From: RYN-230 sp963717125
Lineage (GTDB): Bacteria; Actinomycetota; Actinomycetes; Streptosporangiales; Streptosporangiaceae
DNA: 64,000 bases
Direction: 5' to 3'
Assembly: GCA_963717125.1 (NCBI GenBank)
Contig: CAVQVG010000017.1
Span: forward strand, 62,001-126,000
Position 1 is the first letter of the stretch; every line of letters begins with the position of its first letter. This document shows positions 31,225 through 39,830 of this stretch, piece by piece. Below the pieces are notes generated by a model. That model did not search any database, was not told the DNA's origin, and saw nothing but the letters and a program-made list of their open reading frames with translations. Made by a program: the position numbers and the translations under genes.

Positions 31225-31286
31225 AGGATAGCGCTATAAAACGTTATCGACAACGATTGACATTGCCCGGGACGGAGGATCAGACT
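31225..31286. promoter_or_regulatory. Decayed-locus LacI operator with divergent promoters
   Basis: The near-palindrome CGTTATCGACAACG (31242-31255) is identical to the one upstream of the intact lacI gene. Leftward: TTGTCG (31253-31248), 17-base spacer, TATCCT (31230-31225), with +1 on the GTG at 31218. Rightward: TTGACA (31257-31262) and a weak CAGACT (31281-31286). It probably still binds the LacI protein and controls the GH3 gene on one side and the GH30 genes on the other. Confidence 0.65.
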
Positions 31287-31363
31287 CTGCGGCGAGCCGG
31301 GCGGAGCAGGCCGGCGCGGCGCCCGGGTGGCAACACCAGGGCGGCATCGTCAGGAGATGAGCC

Positions 31364-31687
31364 ATGCGCAGCAGCCGTCAGGGCCGCGCGGGGGCCGCTC
31401 CGGGCCGGCCTGCCCAGCGCCACCCGGGTCTCCGGCTGTCGGTATCGATCCAGGTGACAGCCATCCAGATAGCCACCTGCCGGCAGGTCCGGCTCGCCGT
31501 CCCAGGCCGGGCGGCGGCGGGCGGGCACGACGGCTGCGCAGCGAGAGGAGGGCAGGTCAGCATCTGTCGCCACGTGGCGCGCCCCGGGAGCCGGGCGCGC
31601 CGCGAGATCCGGAAGGGAAAGTTACCGTGCTTGATCGCATCAGGCGCCCGGCCGGTGCGGCGTTGGCCGCCGCAACGGCATTACTGA
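31364..31687 (+). pseudogene. Stub of a sugar-binding-protein gene
   Basis: CGTCAGGAGATGA followed by ATGCGCAGC matches the RBS and start of the intact binding-protein gene (36527-36549). After MRSSRQGRAG the frame no longer encodes a lipoprotein signal or a binding protein; it drifts on without function and overlaps the GH30 gene start. It marks the right end of the decayed duplicate. Confidence 0.55.
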
Positions 31688-33696
31688 CAGTCACCGCTTT
31701 GGGCCTGCTGGCCCCGGCCGCCCCGGCCCTGGCCGCGGACACCGCGACCATCAACGGCGCGACCACGTACCAGACCATCACCGGCTTCGGCGCCTCCGAG
31801 GCCTTCGGCGAGGCCAGCACCGTGATGAACGCCTCGTCCTCGGTCCAGCAGCAGGCGCTCGGCATGCTGTACAGCCCCACCAGCGGGGCCGGGCTGACCA
31901 TCCTGCGCAACTGGATCAGTGCCGACTCGGGCACCACCATCGAGCCGAACTCGCCGGGCAGCCCGGCGGCCGCCCCGACCTACCTGCCGATGTCCTCCAC
32001 CGGCCAGGACGCGGGCCAGTTGTGGTTCGCGCAGCAGATCAAGGCCGACTACGGCGTCAGCAACGTGTTCGCGGACGCGTGGAGCGCGCCCGCGTTCATG
32101 AAGACCAACGACTCGACGTCGAGCGGCGGCGCGGTGTGCGGCACGCCCGGCGCCACCTGTTCCAGCGGCGACTGGCGCCAGGCCTACGCGAACTACCTGG
32201 TGCAGTACGCCAAGGACTACGCGGCGGCCGGGGTGCCGCTGTCGTACATCGGCCCGGAGAACGAGGCCAACCTGTCCACCAGCTACGACAGCATGCAGCT
32301 GAGCCCGTCCCAGACGGCGAACTTCCTGGACGTGCTCGGGCCGACGCTGGCCTCGTCCGGGCTGGCTACCAAGATGGAATGCTGCGCCACCGAGGGCTGG
32401 GACTACGCCCAGCAGTACGCCGCGGCCATCGAGGCGGACCCCACGGCCAGCGCGGACACGGCGGCGTTCACCAGCCACGGCTACACCGCGGCGCCGACCA
32501 CCCCGCTGTCCGGCTGGTCCAAGCCGGCCTGGGAGACCGAGTGGTCCACGTTCGAGAGCTGGGACCCGGCCTGGGACGACGGCACCGACGCGTCCGGGCT
32601 GACCTGGGCGCAGCACATCTACCAGGGCCTGACCGGGGCCAACCTGAACGCGTTCCTGTACTGGTGGGGCTCCACCACCCCGTCGGAGAACGGGGACAAC
32701 GAGGGGCTGGTCGAGATCAACGGCTCGACGGTCACCCCGTCCGGCCGGCTGTGGGCGTTCGCCAACTACAGCCGCTACGTGCACCCCGGTGCCGTGCGGA
32801 TCGGCGCGACCAGCTCGAACAGCGCGGTTGACCTGGCCGCGTTCAAGAACACCGACGGCACCGTGGCCGTCGTCGCGCTGAACACCGGGACCAGCGCGGA
32901 CCCGATCACCTACTCGGTGTCCGGCACCGGCACGCCGAACGGGGCCACCGTCACCCCGTACCTGACCAACAGCAGCAGCAACGTGGCCGCGCAGGCCACC
33001 ACGTCGGTCAGCGGCGGCTCGTTCAGCGCCTCGATCCCGGCCCGCTCCCTGGTCACCTACGTGCTGGGCACCTCGGGCAGCGGAGGCGGCGGCGGCAACA
33101 CCGTCACGGTCACCAGCCCGGGCAACCAGACCGGCACCGTGGGCACCGCGGCCAGCGTGCAGGTCCACGCGTCGGACTCCGCGTCCGGCCAGACGCTGAG
33201 CTACGCCGCGACCGGGCTGCCCGCCGGGCTGTCCATCAACTCCTCGACCGGGCTGATCTCCGGCACGCCGACCGCGGCGGGCACGTCCACGGTCACCGTC
33301 ACCGCCAGGGACGGCACCGGGGCATCCGGGTCAGCCACGTTCAGCTGGGCGGTCTCGTCCAGCGGCGGGGGAGGTGGTGCGGCCTGCCAGGTCGTGTACA
33401 GCACGCAGAGCCAGTGGACCGGTGGCTTCGTGGCCCAGGTCAACATCACCAACACCGGCTCGTCCGCGATCAACGGCTGGACGCTGGGCTTCACCTTCCC
33501 CGGCGACCAGAAGATCACCACCGCGTGGAACGGCACCGCCACCCAGAGCGGCGAGGCCGTGTCGATCACGAACGCGAGTTACAACGGCGCCCTAGCCGCC
33601 GGGCAGTCCACCTCGGTGGGCTTCCAGGGCACCTGGGCCAGCAGTGACGCGGCCCCGGCCGCGTTCACCCTGAACGGCGCCACCTGCACGACCTGA
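31627..33696 (+). CDS. Secreted GH30 glycoside hydrolase with Ig-like domain and CBM2
   Basis: 689 residues from the GTG at 31627 (GGAAGGGAAAG upstream). A signal peptide (about 1-38, ending APALAA) is followed by a GH30 catalytic domain: ITGFGASEAFG, VFADAWSAPAFMKTND, SGDWRQAYANYLVQYAKDYAAAG, acid/base Glu213 in GPENEAN and nucleophile Glu305 in WETEWSTF, then the beta-sandwich to about 480. A Gly-rich linker, a putative-Ig module (PGNQTGTVGTAASVQVHASD, ending SWAVSS) and a C-terminal CBM2 (CQVVYSTQSQWTGGFVAQVNI, GWTLGF) follow. From memory the catalytic part is closest to GH30 subfamily 7, mainly fungal xylanases. It probably cleaves xylan outside the cell. Its near-twin follows. Confidence 0.9.
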   Translation: MLDRIRRPAGAALAAATALLTVTALGLLAPAAPALAADTATINGATTYQTITGFGASEAFGEASTVMNASSSVQQQALGMLYSPTSGAGLTILRNWISADSGTTIEPNSPGSPAAAPTYLPMSSTGQDAGQLWFAQQIKADYGVSNVFADAWSAPAFMKTNDSTSSGGAVCGTPGATCSSGDWRQAYANYLVQYAKDYAAAGVPLSYIGPENEANLSTSYDSMQLSPSQTANFLDVLGPTLASSGLATKMECCATEGWDYAQQYAAAIEADPTASADTAAFTSHGYTAAPTTPLSGWSKPAWETEWSTFESWDPAWDDGTDASGLTWAQHIYQGLTGANLNAFLYWWGSTTPSENGDNEGLVEINGSTVTPSGRLWAFANYSRYVHPGAVRIGATSSNSAVDLAAFKNTDGTVAVVALNTGTSADPITYSVSGTGTPNGATVTPYLTNSSSNVAAQATTSVSGGSFSASIPARSLVTYVLGTSGSGGGGGNTVTVTSPGNQTGTVGTAASVQVHASDSASGQTLSYAATGLPAGLSINSSTGLISGTPTAAGTSTVTVTARDGTGASGSATFSWAVSSSGGGGGAACQVVYSTQSQWTGGFVAQVNITNTGSSAINGWTLGFTFPGDQKITTAWNGTATQSGEAVSITNASYNGALAAGQSTSVGFQGTWASSDAAPAAFTLNGATCTT

Positions 33697-33709
33697 CGCC
33701 GTTCCGCCG

Positions 33710-33751
33710 GCCTGCCCCGCGCCCCGCCCCCTCCAGGGGCGCGGGGCAGGC
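33710..33751 (+). terminator. Perfect 16-bp hairpin between the two GH30 genes
   Basis: GCCTGCCCCGCGCCCC (33710-33725) pairs with 33736-33751 around a 10-base loop. Only 29 bases separate it from the next start codon and no promoter fits in between. It may be a partial terminator that lowers expression of the second enzyme, or an mRNA stabiliser for the first. Confidence 0.65.
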
Positions 33752-33780
33752 GCGCACCATCCAGGAAAGGAACGAGTCCT

Positions 33781-35280
33781 GTGCGCAGAATGAACGGGCG
33801 CCGCACCAGCGCGCCGCTAGCCGCATCGGTGGCCGTGCTGGCCGCCAGCACGCTGACCGTTGCCGCCGTCTCACCCGCGTCCGCCCAGGACGGGCACACC
33901 GCCGTCATCAACGGCGCGGTCCGGCACCAGGTCATCACCGGGTTCGGCGCCTCCGAGGCGTTCGGCCAGGCGCAGACCGTGATGAACGCCCCGGCCGCGG
34001 TCCAGCAGCAGGCCCTCGACCTGCTGTACAGCCGGACCAGTGGTGCCGGGCTGAGCATCCTGCGGAACGAGATCAGCGCCGACCAGGGCAGCACCATCGA
34101 GCCGACCGCCCCGGCCAGCCCCGCCGCCGCCCCGGCCTACCTGCCGCTCTCGGCCATCAACGAGGACCAGGGCCAGCTCTGGTTCGCCCAGCGGATCCGG
34201 GCCGGCTACGGCGTCCGCGACGTGTTCGCCGACGCGTGGAGCCCGCCCGCGTTCATGAAGACGAACGACTCGGTGGACAACGGCGGCACGCTGTGCGGCG
34301 TCCCCGGGGCCAGCTGCGCCAGCGGCGACTGGCGCCACGCCTACGCAAACTACCTGACCCAGTACGCCAAGGACTACGCGGCCGCCGGGATCAGGCTGAG
34401 CTACGTCGGGCCGGAGAACGAGGCCAACATCGGCCCGGGCTACGACAGCATGCTGCTGAGCCCCACCCAGACCGCCAACTTCATGCCCTACCTGGGCCAC
34501 GCACTGGCCGCCGCCCACTGGGGTACCGCCCACCCGGGTACCGCGCACCTGACGACCAAGGCCGAGTGCTGCGCCACCGAGGGCTGGGATTACGCGCAAC
34601 AGTACGCCGCGGCGATCGAAGCCGACCCGGCCGCCCGCGCGGCCACGTCGGTGTTCACCAGCCACGGCTACACCGCGCCGCCCACCTCGCCGCTGGCCGG
34701 CTGGCACGGACCGGTCTGGGAGACCGAGTGGTCCACGTTCGAGAGCTGGGACCCGGCCTGGGACGACGGCACCGACGCGTCCGGGCTGACCTGGGCGCAG
34801 CACATCTACCAGGGCCTGACCGGGGCCAACCTGAACGCGTTCCTGTACTGGTGGGGTTCCACCACCCCGGCGGAGAACGGTGACAACGAGGGCCTGATCG
34901 AGATCGACGGGTCCACCGTCATCCCGTCCGGGCGGCTGTGGGCCTTCGCGGGCTACAGCCGGTTCGTCCGCCCCGGGGCGGTCCGGATCGGGGCTAGCAC
35001 CAGCGACGGCAGCCTCGACCTGACCGCGTTCCGCAACCTGGACGGATCGGTGGCCATCGTCGCGCTGAACACGGCGACCAGCCCGGACCCGGTTACCTTC
35101 TCGCTGGCCGGGACCGGGATCAGGGACGGCTCGGTGGCGACCCCCTACCTGACCGATGCCACCAGCGATACCGCGCAGCAGCCTGGCGTCACCGTCCACC
35201 AGGGGGCGTTCAGTATGACAATGCCCGCCCGCTCGATGGTCAGCTTCGTGCTGCCGGGGCATGGCGCGGGCGTGCGGTAG
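33781..35280 (+). CDS. Secreted GH30 glycoside hydrolase (single domain)
   Basis: 499 residues from a GTG at 33781 (GGAAAGGAACGAG upstream). The signal peptide is about 1-36 (ending PASAQ). The catalytic domain is highly similar to the upstream enzyme: ITGFGASEAFGQAQTVMNA, FADAWSPPAFMKTND, acid/base Glu214 in GPENEAN, nucleophile Glu316 in WETEWSTF, and DASGLTWAQHIYQGLTGAN. It carries an extra GTAHPGTAHLTTK loop and no CBM or Ig module. It arose by tandem duplication and may differ in substrate reach: free oligosaccharides versus insoluble polymer for the CBM-bearing twin. Confidence 0.9.
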   Translation: MRRMNGRRTSAPLAASVAVLAASTLTVAAVSPASAQDGHTAVINGAVRHQVITGFGASEAFGQAQTVMNAPAAVQQQALDLLYSRTSGAGLSILRNEISADQGSTIEPTAPASPAAAPAYLPLSAINEDQGQLWFAQRIRAGYGVRDVFADAWSPPAFMKTNDSVDNGGTLCGVPGASCASGDWRHAYANYLTQYAKDYAAAGIRLSYVGPENEANIGPGYDSMLLSPTQTANFMPYLGHALAAAHWGTAHPGTAHLTTKAECCATEGWDYAQQYAAAIEADPAARAATSVFTSHGYTAPPTSPLAGWHGPVWETEWSTFESWDPAWDDGTDASGLTWAQHIYQGLTGANLNAFLYWWGSTTPAENGDNEGLIEIDGSTVIPSGRLWAFAGYSRFVRPGAVRIGASTSDGSLDLTAFRNLDGSVAIVALNTATSPDPVTFSLAGTGIRDGSVATPYLTDATSDTAQQPGVTVHQGAFSMTMPARSMVSFVLPGHGAGVR

Positions 35281-35292
35281 CCGGGCAGGCAC

Positions 35293-35331
35293 CCACGGCC
35301 GGCGGGCTGGGCCTCCACCCGCCGGCCGTGG
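35293..35331. terminator. Perfect 14-bp hairpin between convergent GH30 and lacI
   Basis: CCACGGCCGGCGGG (35293-35306) pairs with CCCGCCGGCCGTGG (35318-35331) around 11 bases, in the gap between converging genes. It serves as a bidirectional terminator. Confidence 0.8.
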
Positions 35332-35362
35332 CCCAGCGCGGCGGCCAGCGGCGGGGGGCCAG

Positions 35363-36409
35363 TTACCGCGGCCCGCCCGCCGGCTGCGCCGCGACCAAGG
35401 CCGGTAACCGGGCCCGCGCCGACTGCCGCACGACCAGATCGGTCTGCAGGGTGATGTGGGTGACCTCGACGTGATCCCCGCGCATCAGCCGGAGCAGCAG
35501 CTGGATGGACCGCTCGCCCATCTGCCGGATCGGCTGGTTGACCGTGGTCAGCGGGGGCGCGCACAGCGCGGACTCCGGGATGTTGTCGAAGCCCACCACG
35601 GACAGGTCGGCCGGCACCCGCAGGCCCAGGCCGACCGCGGCCTGGATGGCCGCGATGGCCGACACGTCGTTCGCCGCGAAGATGGCCGTCGGCGGGTCGG
35701 CGCTGGTCAGCAGCGTGCGGGTGCACTCCGCCGAGGCCTGCGCGTCGTAGCCGCCGACCAGCACCAGGTCCTCGCTGACCGGCACCCCGGCCGCGGCCAG
35801 GGCCTGCCGGTAGCCCTCCTCACGGAGCCGGGAGGACTCGAGGTCGGGCCGCCCGGTGAGCATGGCGATCCGGCGGTGGCCCAGTCCGAGCAGATGCGCG
35901 GTGGCCAGCTGGCCGCCGCGCAGGTTGTCCGAGTCGATGGTGGGCAGCCCGGACTGGCCGGTGTGCGGGTCGATGGCGACGATGGGCGCGCCGTAGTTCA
36001 CGTCCACCACGGTCGGCGTGACCAGCACCGCCCCGTCGATGAGCGTGCCGCTCAGCCGGGACAGGTAGCGCCGCTCCCAGCCCACGTGATCATCGGCCAG
36101 GCCGCCGGCCGAGTACACCACCATCTCGAACCCGGAGCCGCGGATCGCGTCGGCCGCGCCCTTGAGCAGCTCGGCGCTGAACGGCTCCAGGTCGGCGACC
36201 AGGATGCCGATCACGTTGGTGCGGTGGTTGCGCAGGCTCTGCGCGACCAGGCTGGCCGAGTACCCCAGGTCGTTGATGACCGCGTTGACCCGGGCCATGG
36301 TGTCGGCGGCCACGCCGTACCGGCCGTTGATGACCTTGGAGACCGTCGCGACCGAAACGCCAGCTTGCGCGGCGACGTCCCGGATGGTCACGCGAGGGGT
36401 TGAGTCCAC
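35363..36409 (-). CDS. LacI-family repressor of the polysaccharide island
   Basis: 348 residues. HTH TIRDVAAQAGVSVATVSKVINGRYGVAADTMARVNAVINDLGY (about 8-52), hinge, then the periplasmic-binding-like ligand domain (VIGILVADLEPFSAELLKGA to PPLTTVNQPIRQMGERSIQLLLRL). The GTG at 36409 coincides with the predicted +1 of its promoter, so it is leaderless. It probably represses itself and the divergent importer via CGTTATCGACAACG, and the GH3/GH30 genes via the twin operator at 31242. The inducer is likely a xylo- or gluco-oligosaccharide. Confidence 0.94.
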   Translation of the reverse strand: MDSTPRVTIRDVAAQAGVSVATVSKVINGRYGVAADTMARVNAVINDLGYSASLVAQSLRNHRTNVIGILVADLEPFSAELLKGAADAIRGSGFEMVVYSAGGLADDHVGWERRYLSRLSGTLIDGAVLVTPTVVDVNYGAPIVAIDPHTGQSGLPTIDSDNLRGGQLATAHLLGLGHRRIAMLTGRPDLESSRLREEGYRQALAAAGVPVSEDLVLVGGYDAQASAECTRTLLTSADPPTAIFAANDVSAIAAIQAAVGLGLRVPADLSVVGFDNIPESALCAPPLTTVNQPIRQMGERSIQLLLRLMRGDHVEVTHITLQTDLVVRQSARARLPALVAAQPAGGPR

Positions 36410-36415
36410 GCCGCG

Positions 36416-36475
36416 AGGATAGCGTATAAAACGTTATCGACAACGATTGACATGTCCGATGTGACGCGCAAAACT
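36416..36475. promoter_or_regulatory. LacI operator with divergent promoters
   Basis: CGTTATCGACAACG (36432-36445) is the operator. Leftward promoter: TTGTCG (36443-36438), 16 bases, TATCCT (36421-36416), +1 at 36409. Rightward promoter: TTGACA (36447-36452), 17 bases, AAAACT (36470-36475). The operator overlaps the leftward -35 box and abuts the rightward one, so bound repressor would block both. Confidence 0.75.
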
Positions 36476-36540
36476 CTGCGGCAAGCCCAGGTTGGCCAGG
36501 CTCGGCACACTTCAGCCAACGTCGTCAGGAGATGACCAAC

Positions 36541-37830
36541 ATGCGCAGCCTCCGGAAGCCTGCCGTTGCCGCCGCGGTGGCGGCAGCGGCGCTCGCCCTC
36601 GCGGCCTGCGGCAGCAGTGGCGGGACCGCCAGCAGTTCTAACAATGGGCAGGTCACCCTCACCTGGTGGACCAATGCCACGACCGGCCAGCTCAAGACCG
36701 TCTGGCAGCAGGCGGCGGCCGCGTTCCACAAGGCGCACCCCAAGGTGACCATCCAGATCGTGCCTATCCAGAACGAGGCGTTCACCACGAAGGTCCCCGC
36801 CGCGCTGGCCTCGAGCAACCCGCCGTCCATCTACCAGCAGTGGGGTGGCGGCCAGGAAGCCAGCCAGGTCCCATCGGGCAAGCTGACCAACCTCAGCCCG
36901 TACGTGTCCGGCTGGATCGGCCAGCTCGGCGCCGCGGCCCAGGGGTGGCAGGTCAGCGGCAAGCAGTACGGCGTCCCCTACGACCTGCACACGGTCGGCT
37001 TCTGGTACCGGAAGGACCTGTTCGCCAAGGCCCACATCAGCAAGCCGCCGGCCACCATCCCCGAGCTGGAAGCCGACGTCACCAAGCTGAAGGCGGCGCA
37101 TATCGCGCCGATCGCGGTGGGCAGCAAGGACAAGTGGCCGGACGCGTTCTGGTGGGAGTATTTCGCCATCCGGGAGTGCCCCACGGCCACCCTCAAATCG
37201 TCGATGAAGGCGGTCAACCTGTCCAACTCCTGCTTTACCAAGGCGAGCAAGGACCTGACCGCGTTCATGAACACGCACCCGTTCCAGTCCGGCTTCCTCG
37301 GCACCGCGTCCCAGGTCGGCGCCGGCAGCTCGGCGGGCATGGTGGCCAACGGCAAGGCCGCGATGGAACTGCAGGGCGACTGGGACCCCGGCGTGATGGA
37401 GCCGCTGACCTCGAACAAGAGCATCACCTCCCAGCTCGGCTGGTTCCCGTTCCCGTCGGTGCCGGGCGCCGCCGGGTCGGCGACCACCGTGCTCGGCGGC
37501 GGGGACGGCTTCTCCTGCACCACGGTGGCCCCCGCGGCCACGTGCGCCGCATTCCTCAAGTACATCGACTCCACCCCGGTGCAGACCAAGGTGGTCGGGG
37601 CCAACGTGGGCCTGCCCGCGAACCCGGCCGCTTCCTCGGCGCTGGCGCCCGCGCAGCAGCAGGTGCTCACCTACAGCCACGCGGCGCCGTACATCCAGAC
37701 CTACTTCGACATCGCCTTCCCGACCAACGTCGGGCAGGCCCTCGACGCGGCCATCGCGAACTTCTTCGCCGGCCAGGGCAGCGGGCAGTCCATCATCACG
37801 GCGGTGAGCCAGGCCAAGTCCCAGCAGTAA
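36541..37830 (+). CDS. Sugar ABC transporter substrate-binding lipoprotein (BxlE-like)
   Basis: 429 residues from the ATG at 36541, nine bases after AGGAG; the ATG at 36532 is too close to that RBS. Lipobox LALAAC (Cys about 22). The family-1 solute-binding fold shows LTWWTNATTGQLKTVWQQAAAAFHKAHPKVTIQI, IPELEADVTKLKAAHIAPIAVGSKDKWPDAFWW and GKAAMELQGDWDPGVM. The short QNEAFTTKVP and SIYQQWGGGQ signatures are typical of xylobiose/oligosaccharide binders. First gene of the importer operon, under LacI control. Confidence 0.92.
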   Translation: MRSLRKPAVAAAVAAAALALAACGSSGGTASSSNNGQVTLTWWTNATTGQLKTVWQQAAAAFHKAHPKVTIQIVPIQNEAFTTKVPAALASSNPPSIYQQWGGGQEASQVPSGKLTNLSPYVSGWIGQLGAAAQGWQVSGKQYGVPYDLHTVGFWYRKDLFAKAHISKPPATIPELEADVTKLKAAHIAPIAVGSKDKWPDAFWWEYFAIRECPTATLKSSMKAVNLSNSCFTKASKDLTAFMNTHPFQSGFLGTASQVGAGSSAGMVANGKAAMELQGDWDPGVMEPLTSNKSITSQLGWFPFPSVPGAAGSATTVLGGGDGFSCTTVAPAATCAAFLKYIDSTPVQTKVVGANVGLPANPAASSALAPAQQQVLTYSHAAPYIQTYFDIAFPTNVGQALDAAIANFFAGQGSGQSIITAVSQAKSQQ

Positions 37831-37847
37831 GCGGTGCGCCAGTAACG

Positions 37848-37887
37848 GGCGCCCGCCCGGGCCGGGCAGCCGGCCCGGGTGGGCGCC
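37848..37887 (+). terminator. 18-bp hairpin after the binding-protein gene
   Basis: 37848-37865 pairs with 37870-37887 (one G-U pair) around a GCAG tetraloop. It lies 18 bases after the stop and 51 before the permease start. Such hairpins in sugar ABC operons stabilise the upstream mRNA or attenuate read-through, so the binding protein is made in excess of the permeases. Confidence 0.7.
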
Positions 37888-37938
37888 GCACCGCGCCCGC
37901 CCGGGCTGGCGCGGCGCCCGGAACGTGAGGAGGATCTG

Positions 37939-38922
37939 ATGGCGGTCGCCGGTGACACGGACATCGATGTCCAGGCCGGGCCGGTCGGCCCGGGCCCCGC
38001 GGCCCGCCGCGGCCGGCTGAGCGGGCCCGGGCTGCGCCGGAAGGCCGAGCTGACCCTGCTGCTGGGTCCGGCCCTGCTGCTGTTCGCCGGGTTCGCGCTG
38101 CTGCCGATCGTGCTGGCCGCCTACGACGGCATGTACAAGTGGACCGGCTTCGGGCCGCTGGGCAGCTTCGCCGGGCTGTACAACTACCGGCTGGTGCTGG
38201 ACGACCCGGTGTTCCGGCAGGCGTTCCTGCACAACCTGATCATCGTGGCCGCGTCGATCCTCATCCAGCTGCCGCTCGGCCTGGGCATGGCCCTGCTGCT
38301 GAACCGGCGGATCTGGGGCCGCACGGCGCTGCGCACCCTGGTGTTCGCCCCGTTCGTGCTGCCGTACGCCACCACCGCGGTGATGTGGCTGCTGCTGCTC
38401 CAGCCGGGCGGGTTCGTGGACCAGGTCCTGAAGCTGGCCGGGCTGGGCGGCCTGACCCAGCTCTGGCTGGCCAACCTGCACCTCGTCCTCTACACCATGA
38501 TCGTGGTGCTGACCTGGCAGTTCTTCGGCTTCGCCATGCTGCTGATGCTGGCCGGGCTGCAAGGCATCCCGGCGGAACTGCTCGAGGCGGCCGCCCTGGA
38601 CGGCGCGTCGGCGTGGCGCGCCACCCGGCGGATCACCATCCCGCTGCTCGGCCCGACGATCAGGATCTGGCTGTTCCTGTCCATCGTCGGCTCGCTCCAG
38701 GTGTTCGACCAGGTGTGGATCATGACCGGCGGCGGCCCGGCCAACAGTTCCAGCACCATGGCCACCTACCTGGTCCAGCGTGGTTTCCAGAGCAGCGAAT
38801 TCGGCTACGGCAGCGCGGTGGCGGTGATCATGTTCGGCATCTGCTTCATCTTCGCGCTGGTCTACCAGCGCTTCGTGTTGCGCCGGGATACGGCCGGCGC
38901 GCTGACCAGGGCCGTGGGGTGA
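37939..38922 (+). CDS. Sugar ABC transporter permease 1 (MalF/LacF type)
   Basis: 327 residues from the ATG at 37939 behind GAGGAGG. Six predicted helices begin at about residue 39 (LTLLLGPALLLFAGFALLPI). The EAA loop that docks the ATPase is ELLEAAALDGASAWRATRRITIPLLGPT. It heterodimerises with the next gene product. No ATPase gene is in the operon, so a shared MsiK-like ATPase encoded elsewhere is expected. Confidence 0.95.
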   Translation: MAVAGDTDIDVQAGPVGPGPAARRGRLSGPGLRRKAELTLLLGPALLLFAGFALLPIVLAAYDGMYKWTGFGPLGSFAGLYNYRLVLDDPVFRQAFLHNLIIVAASILIQLPLGLGMALLLNRRIWGRTALRTLVFAPFVLPYATTAVMWLLLLQPGGFVDQVLKLAGLGGLTQLWLANLHLVLYTMIVVLTWQFFGFAMLLMLAGLQGIPAELLEAAALDGASAWRATRRITIPLLGPTIRIWLFLSIVGSLQVFDQVWIMTGGGPANSSSTMATYLVQRGFQSSEFGYGSAVAVIMFGICFIFALVYQRFVLRRDTAGALTRAVG

Positions 38923-39827
38923 CGAAGGTGTCCGCGATCGCACCGACCCACCAACCGGGCTACCAGCCGGCCAAGCCGGGCGCCGCGCGGGCGCCCGCGG
39001 GCCGCGGCCGGCTGTCCCCGCTCACCCTGGCCACCTACCTGGCCGGCCTGCTGCTGGTCGGGGTGACCGTGGTCCCGCTGCTGTTCGTCTTCCTGGACGG
39101 CGCCAAGAGCAACGCGCAGATCAACTCGTCGGCGACCGGGCTGCCGCACCCGTGGGACTGGCACAACTACGGCCGCCTGCTCAGCTCGTCGGCGTTCTGG
39201 CAGCCGCTGGCCAACAGCGCGGAGGTCGCGGTGCTGGTCACCGCGCTGGTGCTGGTGCTCGGCTCGATGGCCGCGTTCGCGCTGTCCCGGTACTCGTTCC
39301 GCGGCCGGGAGGGCCTGTTCCTGGTGTTCGCGATCGGGCTGCTCTGGCCGCTCAACGCGGCCGCGCTGCCGCTGTACCTGCTGCTGGACAAGCTGGGCCT
39401 GGTGGACAGCATCTTCGGCCTGGTGCTCTGCGAGGCGGCCTTCGCGCTGCCCCTGACGGTGGTCATCCTGCGCCCGTTCATGCGGGAGATCCCCGGCGAA
39501 CTGGAGGACGCGGCCGTGGTGGATGGGGCCAGCCGGCTGCAGTTCTTCCTCCGCGTGCTGCTTCCGCTGTCCCGGCCCGCCCTGGCCACGGTGGCCGTGC
39601 TGGCCTTCATCAACAGCTGGAACCAGTACCTGCTCCCGCTGCTGCTGTTCACCAGCACCGATCACTACACGCTGCCGCTGGCGGTGGCCAACTTCCAGAC
39701 CCAGTTCGCCCAGGACACGGCCAGCATCCTGGCCTTCACCGCGCTGTCCATGGTGCCCGCGCTGGCCTGTTTCATCTTCGCCCAGCGGCATCTCGTCGGC
39801 GGCTTCACCGGCGCGGTCAAGGGCTGA
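38919..39827 (+). CDS. Sugar ABC transporter permease 2 (MalG type)
   Basis: 302 residues from the GTG at 38919, overlapping the previous stop (GTGA). Helices start at LATYLAGLLLVGVTVVPLLFVFL. The EAA loop is ELEDAAVVDGASRLQFFLRVLLPLSRPA, and the C terminus ends FIFAQRHLVGGFTGAVKG, usual for MalG-type subunits. Last gene of the operon; an interspersed repeat follows four bases after the stop codon. Confidence 0.95.
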   Translation: MTKVSAIAPTHQPGYQPAKPGAARAPAGRGRLSPLTLATYLAGLLLVGVTVVPLLFVFLDGAKSNAQINSSATGLPHPWDWHNYGRLLSSSAFWQPLANSAEVAVLVTALVLVLGSMAAFALSRYSFRGREGLFLVFAIGLLWPLNAAALPLYLLLDKLGLVDSIFGLVLCEAAFALPLTVVILRPFMREIPGELEDAAVVDGASRLQFFLRVLLPLSRPALATVAVLAFINSWNQYLLPLLLFTSTDHYTLPLAVANFQTQFAQDTASILAFTALSMVPALACFIFAQRHLVGGFTGAVKG

Positions 39828-39830
39828 CCA

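Noticed and set aside
37879..37938. Upstream extension of permease 1 (MGAAPRPP)
   Set aside because: This part lies over the hairpin arm, and a strong GAGGAGG RBS precedes the ATG at 37939.
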